Translations under genes and position numbers: made by a program | NCBI GenBank assembly: GCA_900552715.1 | Contig: USAV01000005.1 | Coordinates: 1 to 40,138, forward strand | Reading direction: 5' to 3' | Length of the DNA stretch: 40,138 nt | DNA from: an uncultured Veillonella sp. | GTDB lineage: Bacteria; Bacillota; Negativicutes; Veillonellales; Veillonellaceae | The notes under the pieces: generated by a model | Told to the model about the DNA's origin: nothing | The model's database searches: none | Seen by the model: only the letters and a program-made list of their open reading frames with translations | In this document: one piece after another, positions 35,249 through 40,138 of the stretch | Layout of the letters: each line of letters begins with the position of its first letter | Position numbering within the stretch: the stretch's first letter is position 1

Positions 35249-35956
35249 TTAACGGTCCTTACGTTTTGCAAGGATTGTAGACAAGTAGTTGAGTTTAGTA
35301 TCTTTTGGCATATTATCAAGGCCTACGAATACTTGCTCATCTGGCAAACCTACACGGCTAATCATAACCGCATCATCTGCCATATTGTGTTTAATCAAAG
35401 TTTCTTGTACTTCATCAAAGTTTTTGTACACTTTCATGATTACTGCATCATCAGCTACGGCTAATACAGCATCAATTTTTTCTCTAGGTGCTGTAGCAGG
35501 AACGATAGCTAATACTTCTTCCTTCTCTACAATTGGATAACCAAGGTGGGAACCAATAGCACAGAAAGCAGTAACGCCAGGAATTGTTTCAATTTCATGG
35601 CCTGTATTTTCAATCAAGCGATATACATACATGTATGTGCTGTAGAACATAGGATCACCCAATGTTAAGAACACAACGCTTTTACCTTGATCTAAGTAGG
35701 ACAAGATAATGCGTTTTGCTTCTTGCCAGCCTTCCTCTTGTGTAGCATCATCCAATACCATTGGGAATACTACAGGAACGATTTCTGTATGTTCTTGAAT
35801 GTATGGGGAAGCAATATTAAGTGCTACAGAACCATCTTTCTTTTCTGTTTTAGGTGTGATGATAATATCTGCTTCACCTACAATACGAGCAGCTTTCACA
35901 GTCATTAATTCAGAATCGCCAGGGCCTACGCCAATGCCATATAATTTACCTTTCAT
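35249..35956 (-). CDS. cobI: Precorrin-2/cobalt-factor II C20-methyltransferase
   Basis: SAM-dependent methyltransferase (CbiL in the anaerobic route). The 235 residues start with GKLYGIGVGPGDSELMTVKAARI, the signature of the tetrapyrrole methylase superfamily. VVFLTLGDPMFYSTYMYVY and IETIPGVTAFCAIGSHLGYPI follow in the usual order. With CbiK supplying cobalt early, the cobalt-factor II form is the likely substrate. AGGAG precedes the ATG. Confidence 0.93.
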   Translation of the reverse strand: MKGKLYGIGVGPGDSELMTVKAARIVGEADIIITPKTEKKDGSVALNIASPYIQEHTEIVPVVFPMVLDDATQEEGWQEAKRIILSYLDQGKSVVFLTLGDPMFYSTYMYVYRLIENTGHEIETIPGVTAFCAIGSHLGYPIVEKEEVLAIVPATAPREKIDAVLAVADDAVIMKVYKNFDEVQETLIKHNMADDAVMISRVGLPDEQVFVGLDNMPKDTKLNYLSTILAKRKDR

Positions 35957-36042
35957 GGGGTTCTCCTATTCTTATAGTTACATTCTATTTATAATTACAA
36001 TATCTTTTATTATAACTAATTTATGCAAGATATACAAAACTA

Positions 36043-36897
36043 CTATTTAATATTTGGAATTGTTGGACGATGTGTACTACGTTTGCCATACAAATCATCA
36101 ATACAATCTTGCACATGTTGACGGAAGATATCTTGTATTGCTTCATATTCACCAAGTGCGCTATGGATTGGTTTAACTTCATAACCGTAATCGGTAAGTT
36201 CATTAATAACGCTATCTTCTTCATCACCAAAGAGATCGTTTTGTGCATGATCTCCAAGAACTAATAATAATGGGTGCACATAAATTGTGTTTGGCCGTTT
36301 ACCATCGAGCCATTCCCATGGCATAGCTACATCAGCCACATATGGAGCATTCTCTAAAACAGCGATACGTACATTTGTAAGGCCATCACGAATTAGTTTA
36401 AATTGTAGGTTGCCATATGATGAATTACCAGAACCGAGGCCACCATGACCAACCAATAGTAACCCGTCTTCTTTAGAAATATTAAGCGATTTAATGAATC
36501 GGTCAATCAAAATTTGGTAATCATCTGGATGTTCCTCTTGGCCAATATAATACACGAGAGGTCTACCTACGCGCAATACTTCTAGCTGTCCTTCCCCTTC
36601 ATGAGCAAGGATATTATTTTTCAATTTATCAAACTCTTCACCGCCAGTGAAGTGAAGTGGTTGTACATAAATATGTGTATACCCTTCTTGGATGAGTTTT
36701 TCTAATGCCCCTTGTTCAGTAGGCACCTCAATACCACGTTCGCGTAAACGCTTAACGATAATACGAGAGGAAAAAGCTAGTTCCACAGTATAGTCCGGAT
36801 AAGCTTTACGGATATGTTCTACTACGGAATCAATATTATGTTCACGAGCACTGTCAACAGTGGACCCAAAAGCAACAACTAAAATAGCTTGTTTCAT
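36043..36897 (-). CDS. cbiK: Sirohydrochlorin cobaltochelatase CbiK, cytoplasmic, catalytic residues intact
   Basis: Inserts cobalt into sirohydrochlorin, the first committed step of anaerobic cobalamin synthesis. The 284 residues carry all three CbiK active-site positions: His151 in LLLVGHGG, Glu182 in VLENAP and His217 in LLVLGDHAQND. The N-terminal half has AILVVAFGSTVDSAREHNID and IYVQPLHFTGGEEFDKL. There is no signal peptide. It lies between a degenerate CbiK paralogue upstream and cobI downstream. AAGGAG lies before the ATG. Confidence 0.92.
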   Translation of the reverse strand: MKQAILVVAFGSTVDSAREHNIDSVVEHIRKAYPDYTVELAFSSRIIVKRLRERGIEVPTEQGALEKLIQEGYTHIYVQPLHFTGGEEFDKLKNNILAHEGEGQLEVLRVGRPLVYYIGQEEHPDDYQILIDRFIKSLNISKEDGLLLVGHGGLGSGNSSYGNLQFKLIRDGLTNVRIAVLENAPYVADVAMPWEWLDGKRPNTIYVHPLLLVLGDHAQNDLFGDEEDSVINELTDYGYEVKPIHSALGEYEAIQDIFRQHVQDCIDDLYGKRSTHRPTIPNIK

Positions 36898-37016
36898 GGA
36901 AGTCTCCTTATCTAATTAATACTGTATCTTAATCATACCATAGACGACACCTTAGGGGCATACCATAGGACGTATAAAATGGATATTATAAATATTTTTC
37001 ATAGTAAAAGTAAAAA

Positions 37017-37046
37017 TCCTCCTCATTGGATTTCCAACAAGGAGGA
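37017..37046 (-). terminator. Terminator between the two cytoplasmic cbiK genes
   Basis: On the minus strand TCCTCCTTGTTGG pairs with CCAATGAGGAGGA (13 bp with two G-U pairs), has a 4-base loop and is followed by five T. On the plus strand the same arms have two C-A mismatches, so it is directional. It separates the degenerate paralogue from cbiK proper. Confidence 0.8.
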
Positions 37047-37104
37047 CTTTCACGTATATAAAGGAGTGTGGAGAGATGTATGTCTAATTATGTGAGAGAT
37101 CAAA

Positions 37105-37986
37105 CTACGAAATCATACCTTGTGCTTCCATACGAGAGTTTGTCATAACAGGTTTTACAGACTCGCGAGGCATGGGACGTTTACGATCAGACATGCGGAT
37201 AGCTTGACCTAAATGCTTCAAGAATAAATCTTGTACATAAGGATTTTCACCAAGGCCTTCATTCCAAATATCTACATTATATCCTTCTTCAGCAAGCAAT
37301 GCATAAATGGAATCAGACCGATCACCGCCAAGATAATCCATCAAATGAGTAGAACCGATGAGTGCCAATGGAACTACGAGCAAATCTTTATGTCCCATAC
37401 GATCAAGCAATGTAAGCGCTTGTTTAAATGTAGGGAAACCATTTGTCGTAAATACTACTACATTTGGTGCAGCTCCATACATAGCTTTTAATTGCAATGT
37501 ACTAAACTCTAATTGATTTTGACCATTCGCCATAAGCACTACAGATTTATTTAGCGCTTTTGTATTAACATGACGTACGATGCTTTCTAATGTTGCTTCA
37601 TAATCATCAGCATAATTTTTTACACCTAACGACGTAAGCAATGGTTTACCAATGTTCACTTGTGTGAAACCATATTCATTACTATGTAAAAACTTCAATG
37701 CTTGTTTACGCATTTGTTGGTAACACTGATCTGCTACCAATGTTATAGGTTGAATGTATACCTCATCGACACCCATACGAGCAAAATCCTGCATAGCTTC
37801 TGTGAAAGAAGAAATCTTATCATCGTACTTCTCGTTCCACTTCTCTACTAATGCATCAGATAAGAATACACGGCGTACCTCCATATCGCTATACATGGAA
37901 CGTACTTTTTTCTCTATACTGCCGATGGATTTCTCCACAGCATCTTGATAAATTGATCCAAAGGATGCAATAATTATGCCTTTCAT
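37105..37986 (-). CDS. CbiK-family protein with catalytic residues replaced
   Basis: The 293-residue product aligns along its length with CbiK (GIIIASFGSIYQDAVEKSI, EVYIQPITLVADQCYQQMRKQ, NEGLGENPYVQDLFLKHL). However, at the metal-binding positions it has VLMANGQ where CbiK has His (Asn154), FTTNGFP where CbiK has Glu (Asn182), and GSTHLMD in place of GDHAxND, where the aligned residue is Thr213 with a His one place later. The glycine, hydrophobic core and DS motif after it (GGDRSDS) are kept, so the fold is probably intact and under selection. It is likely not a normal cobaltochelatase. Possible roles are a tetrapyrrole carrier, a sensor or a chelatase with other ligands. It has its own promoter, Fur-like site and terminator. 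Confidence 0.85.
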   Translation of the reverse strand: MKGIIIASFGSIYQDAVEKSIGSIEKKVRSMYSDMEVRRVFLSDALVEKWNEKYDDKISSFTEAMQDFARMGVDEVYIQPITLVADQCYQQMRKQALKFLHSNEYGFTQVNIGKPLLTSLGVKNYADDYEATLESIVRHVNTKALNKSVVLMANGQNQLEFSTLQLKAMYGAAPNVVVFTTNGFPTFKQALTLLDRMGHKDLLVVPLALIGSTHLMDYLGGDRSDSIYALLAEEGYNVDIWNEGLGENPYVQDLFLKHLGQAIRMSDRKRPMPRESVKPVMTNSRMEAQGMIS

Positions 37987-38029
37987 ATGTGACCTCCATA
38001 TCGCTCATACATGATACAATCTCCATAAC

Positions 38030-38044
38030 TGAAAATTGTTATCA
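38030..38044 (-). promoter_or_regulatory. Fur-like box in the leader of the degenerate cbiK gene
   Basis: On the minus strand TGATAAC-A-ATTTTCA matches the Fur 7-1-7 consensus (TGATAAT-n-ATTATCA) at 12 of 14 positions. It begins about eight bases downstream of the predicted transcription start, a position suited to repression. One match of this quality in an AT-rich genome is suggestive, not proof. Confidence 0.45.
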
Positions 38045-38058
38045 ACTACTATGTAATA

Positions 38059-38087
38059 ATAGTACAAGATTAATGTATAGAAGTCAA
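38059..38087 (-). promoter_or_regulatory. Promoter of the degenerate cbiK gene
   Basis: TTGACT (38087-38082) and TACTAT (38064-38059) on the minus strand are separated by 17 bases. The start would be near 38052, leaving a leader of about 65 bases that contains the Fur-like box. No cobalamin riboswitch is recognisable in it. Confidence 0.7.
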
Positions 38088-38105
38088 TGAGAAAAAATAT
38101 CAAAA

Positions 38106-38462
38106 TCAACCATAATAATGTATAACCGATGCAACACCACATAAAAGAAGAAAAAATATAACAATAAACTTAATTCGACCTGTAAATGTATCATACCTTC
38201 TCTTGTCGCTAGCTGTAATTTTGCCTGAGCGATTATGACGCCATAGACTAAAGACACAAGCAACACAAAGAATAATAATTAAAATATACTTCAAATCAAT
38301 CATATAACTTGGTAAAGCAATATAATCACTAAACAATGAAAGTCCAAAGAAACCATTTCCTACGATAGCAATTACAATTTTAACTATTCGTTGCCTAGCT
38401 ATAATAACGAGATAATTCACCATTAATAAGCCAAAGAGACCAATTAGAATATTCTCAAACAT
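38106..38462 (-). CDS. Small integral membrane protein of unknown function
   Basis: A 118-residue protein with hydrophobic segments at about residues 4-22 (NILIGLFGLLMVNYLVIIA), 27-46, 55-74 (YILIIILCVACVFSLW) and 97-116 (FIVIFFLLLCGVASVIH), separated by short basic loops (ARQRIVK, RHNRSGKITASDKRR). I do not recognise the family. TAGGG precedes the ATG. It lies upstream of the degenerate cbiK gene in the same direction but that gene has its own promoter. No terminator is obvious after it. Confidence 0.65.
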   Translation of the reverse strand: MFENILIGLFGLLMVNYLVIIARQRIVKIVIAIVGNGFFGLSLFSDYIALPSYMIDLKYILIIILCVACVFSLWRHNRSGKITASDKRRYDTFTGRIKFIVIFFLLLCGVASVIHYYG

Positions 38463-38538
38463 ATCTACCCTACTAATTTAAAACCATAGTACTCTAATCT
38501 ATTTAATATATACATTACACTATTACTTCAAGATACAC

Positions 38539-38606
38539 AAAATGATGCTCTGTACTTGTGTAGCGACATCAGGAACGAGGAGCAAACAAGTATAGGGCAT
38601 CATTTT
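38539..38606 (+). ncRNA. Orphan 21-bp stem-loop, candidate small RNA or repeat element
   Basis: The arms 38539-38559 and 38586-38606 pair over all 21 positions (19 Watson-Crick pairs and two G-U wobbles when read on the plus strand), enclosing a 26-base loop with TAGCGACATCAGGAACGAGG. A T-run closes the right arm, as in a terminator. No plus-strand gene lies upstream, so it is not an obvious gene terminator. Perfect wobble-compensated pairing suggests selection for RNA structure; it could also be a dispersed intergenic repeat. Confidence 0.5.
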
Positions 38607-38627
38607 TAATATATTTGTAGTAATGTT

Positions 38628-38639
38628 ATGGGGCCCCAT
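38628..38639. promoter_or_regulatory. 12-bp GC palindrome in an AT-rich gap
   Basis: ATGGGGCCCCAT is a perfect palindrome in otherwise very AT-rich sequence between the divergent genes at 38462 and 38943. The half-site ATGGGG recurs at 38798-38803 within the promoter dyad of the exported chelatase gene, so the two may bind the same regulator. The remaining gap (38640-38790) shows nothing else. Confidence 0.35.
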
Positions 38640-38790
38640 CAAAATATGCCTAAATAAAGATCAAATAAAATTACTCATGTATTCACATATTCATATCCAT
38701 ATAACCAAAAAGAATATAATTATAAAAGCTAATACTATACTATATTCATCACATTAATTTCTTAAAAACTCCTTAATTTTCCTATACTTC

Positions 38791-38819
38791 TAGGGGTATG
38801 GGGTTTATTGACACCCCTA
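38791..38819. promoter_or_regulatory. Inverted repeat over the -35 of the exported chelatase promoter
   Basis: TAGGGGT (38791-38797) and ACCCCTA (38813-38819) form a 7-bp inverted repeat separated by 15 bases. The right arm starts on the last base of the TTGACA -35, so a bound dimer would interfere with polymerase. It is a candidate operator for an unknown, possibly metal-responsive, regulator. Confidence 0.45.
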
Positions 38820-38836
38820 TTTCCCTTTGTTACGAT
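38808..38836 (+). promoter_or_regulatory. Promoter of the exported cbiK gene
   Basis: A consensus TTGACA (38808-38813) and an extended -10 TGT-TACGAT (38828-38836) are separated by 17 bases. The start would lie near 38843. The roughly 100-base leader has a 9-bp inverted repeat ATATGCAAT/ATTGCATAT (38853-38861 and 38900-38908) that could fold in the mRNA. Confidence 0.75.
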
Positions 38837-38942
38837 TGGCGTAAGGTTATATATATGCAATAAATCTACATTTTTCAATATATTAAAATTATGTAAATAA
38901 TTGCATATCCCTGTAGTTTTAGTTTTGGATAGGAGTATAGAA

Positions 38943-39932
38943 ATGAAAAAACAATTAGCTTTAGCATCCGCTATTCTAGGTCTTGCAGTATCCTTTGGTG
39001 CACCTGTTGTATCTAATGCTGCATATCAATTAAATGAAGAAGTAAAAGATCCTACACCTGCATTAAAAGAGGCATCTACTATTGGTGTTCGCACACATGA
39101 AACTAAAGAACTTCAAAATCTTCAAAACAAAGATGCTATCGTAGTTATGAGCTTTGGTACAACTTATAAAGAAACTCGTGCTAAAACAATTGATGCTACT
39201 GTAGCAGCTATTCAAGCAGCTCACCCTAATACTAAAGTAGTAACAGCTTTCACAAGCCACATTATCCGTGACCGTATCCAACAAAAAGAAGGTATTACAT
39301 ACCCAACTCCTGAAGAAGCATTAGCCCAATTGAAATCTGAAGGTTACTCTCGCGTAGCTTTGACATCCTTGGATGTTATCCCTGGCATGGAATACAACTA
39401 TGATGTAGCTGTTTATAACCTTTACAAAAATAACTTCAAAAAAATGACACTTGGCACTCCACTTATGTACTGGATGGGTCAAGAAGGCCAAACTGATGAA
39501 GTTATTCAAACAATTAAGGCTGTACAATCTCAATTCCCTAAAGTAGGCAAAGAAGATGCTGTTCTTATCATGGCTCATGGTACTCCAGATCCTGCAAATG
39601 CTTACTATTCTGTAATTCAAGACCGTATCCATACTCTTGGTATGAAAAATGTATTTATCTACACAGTAGAAGGTACTCCAAATCTTGAACAAGTTATCCC
39701 TCAATTGAAATTACATGGTATTAAACATGTTACATTGATGCCATTCATGATGGTAGCAGGCGACCATGCAAACAACGACATGGCTGGTAAAGAACCAGAT
39801 TCCCATAAATCCATCCTTGAAAAAGAAGGCTTCAAAGTAGATACTTACCTTCATGGTTTAGGTGAAAACCAAAATATCCGTAACTTATTTGTTGAACGTG
39901 CTAACGAATCTTGGGACGCTTTACAAAAATAA
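38943..39932 (+). CDS. Exported CbiK-type chelatase (signal peptide, catalytic residues intact)
   Basis: The 329-residue product starts with a Sec signal peptide, MKKQLALASAILGLAVSFGA, and a likely cleavage site after SNA (residue 26), so the enzyme works in the periplasm. After a linker of about 40 residues comes the CbiK fold: AIVVMSFGTTYKETRAKTID, VALTSLDVIPGMEYNYD, then all three metal ligands His212 (IMAHGTPD), Glu243 (TVEGTP) and His275 (MVAGDHANND). Periplasmic CbiK proteins are known in Desulfovibrio, where a haem or iron transport role has been suggested. The ATG at 38943 has GGAG at seven bases; the longer frame from 38901 has no support. It is followed after 51 bases by a transporter lipoprotein gene. 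Confidence 0.9.
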   Translation: MKKQLALASAILGLAVSFGAPVVSNAAYQLNEEVKDPTPALKEASTIGVRTHETKELQNLQNKDAIVVMSFGTTYKETRAKTIDATVAAIQAAHPNTKVVTAFTSHIIRDRIQQKEGITYPTPEEALAQLKSEGYSRVALTSLDVIPGMEYNYDVAVYNLYKNNFKKMTLGTPLMYWMGQEGQTDEVIQTIKAVQSQFPKVGKEDAVLIMAHGTPDPANAYYSVIQDRIHTLGMKNVFIYTVEGTPNLEQVIPQLKLHGIKHVTLMPFMMVAGDHANNDMAGKEPDSHKSILEKEGFKVDTYLHGLGENQNIRNLFVERANESWDALQK

Positions 39933-39983
39933 TCAATCTACAATTTAACTAGTATCGTTATATAACGTACATAGGAGTACATC

Positions 39984-40138
39984 ATGAAAAAATTACTACT
40001 CTGTAGTCTAGCTTTGGTCATGATCGTACTAGCAATAGCTGGGTGTGGTAAATCCACATCCAGCTCTTCTGCTACTACGAAGGAACTTACCTTTAATGGT
40101 GAAACCTACACTGTACCAAAGGATCCACAACGCATCGC
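39984..40138 (+). CDS. ABC transporter substrate-binding lipoprotein, N-terminal part (iron/haem/corrinoid type)
   Basis: The frame starts at an ATG with AGGAG six bases ahead and runs off the window edge after 51 codons. MKKLLLCSLALVMIVLAIAGC is a lipoprotein signal peptide whose lipobox (AIAGC) places a lipidated Cys at the mature N-terminus. After a Ser-rich linker, ELTFNGETYTVPKDPQRI matches the beginning of FepB/BtuF-type periplasmic binding proteins, where DPQRI is followed by a conserved strand. It follows the exported CbiK gene by 51 bases with no terminator between, so they are very likely one operon. Confidence 0.8.
   Translation, partial: MKKLLLCSLALVMIVLAIAGCGKSTSSSSATTKELTFNGETYTVPKDPQRI

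Noticed and set aside
37987..38105. Cobalamin riboswitch before the cbiK/cob genes
   Set aside because: No B12-box (GCCACTG-type) or long structured leader is visible on the minus strand here, nor in 36898-37104 or 38463-38942.
38853..38908. 9-bp inverted repeat ATATGCAAT/ATTGCATAT as a riboswitch
   Set aside because: The loop of about 38 bases is very AT-rich and shows no further structure or known aptamer; mentioned only within the promoter entry.

Overview
The window is AT-rich and looks like the chromosome of a Veillonella-type bacterium (Negativicutes, a Firmicutes lineage with an outer membrane). This is inferred from the combination seen: a Bacillus-like division and cell-wall (dcw) cluster order, next to outer-membrane features (a small signal-peptide beta-barrel protein and a giant trimeric autotransporter with an extended signal peptide), a meso-DAP type MurE, a one-iron superoxide reductase, and cobaltochelatase-type (anaerobic) cobalamin genes. 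Almost everything is on the minus strand; the plus-strand genes are a small DUF896 protein near the left end and the exported chelatase plus lipoprotein at the right end. I see no rRNA, tRNA, CRISPR array, prophage or insertion sequence.

Left edge to 3.4 kb (read right to left for minus genes): the 5' part of an unknown gene, nth (endonuclease III), a plus-strand DUF896 gene, a class I/II aminotransferase, and a small outer-membrane barrel gene lying just downstream of ftsZ.

3.5-17.3 kb is the dcw cluster in the order of transcription mraZ, rsmH, ftsL, murE, murF, mraY, murD, murG, murC, ddl, ftsQ, DUF881 gene, sbp, ftsZ. A good promoter precedes mraZ and carries a TGGTGGGGA word, repeated twice further upstream, that is a candidate MraZ operator. 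The usual ftsI/spoVD, ftsW, murB and ftsA genes are absent from their normal places. The cluster makes UDP-MurNAc-pentapeptide and lipid II and supplies Z-ring components.

17.6-25.6 kb is one giant trimeric autotransporter adhesin gene: extended signal peptide, poly-Gln neck, more than 2,000 residues of Asn-rich repeated coiled-coil stalk, YadA-type anchor and an unusual C-terminal extension. It is split into two reading frames exactly at 17 bases identical to the synthetic Tn5/Nextera mosaic end (24358-24374). This is almost certainly a library or assembly artefact and not biology.

26.0-33.1 kb holds housekeeping genes: a thioredoxin with a CGYC active site, a CoA-binding protein, gluQRS, a large M16C metallopeptidase, a small unknown gene coupled to aspartate kinase lysC, and a superoxide reductase.

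33.3-40.1 kb is a tetrapyrrole and metal region: cobO, cbiA, cobI and two cytoplasmic CbiK-like genes on the minus strand, a small membrane protein, then on the plus strand a signal-peptide CbiK followed by an iron/haem/corrinoid-type ABC transporter lipoprotein cut by the window edge. One cytoplasmic CbiK paralogue has lost the catalytic His and Glu residues. A Fur-like box lies just downstream of its promoter. The three-CbiK arrangement (normal, degenerate, exported) and an orphan 21-bp stem-loop at 38539-38606 are the most interesting biological signals.
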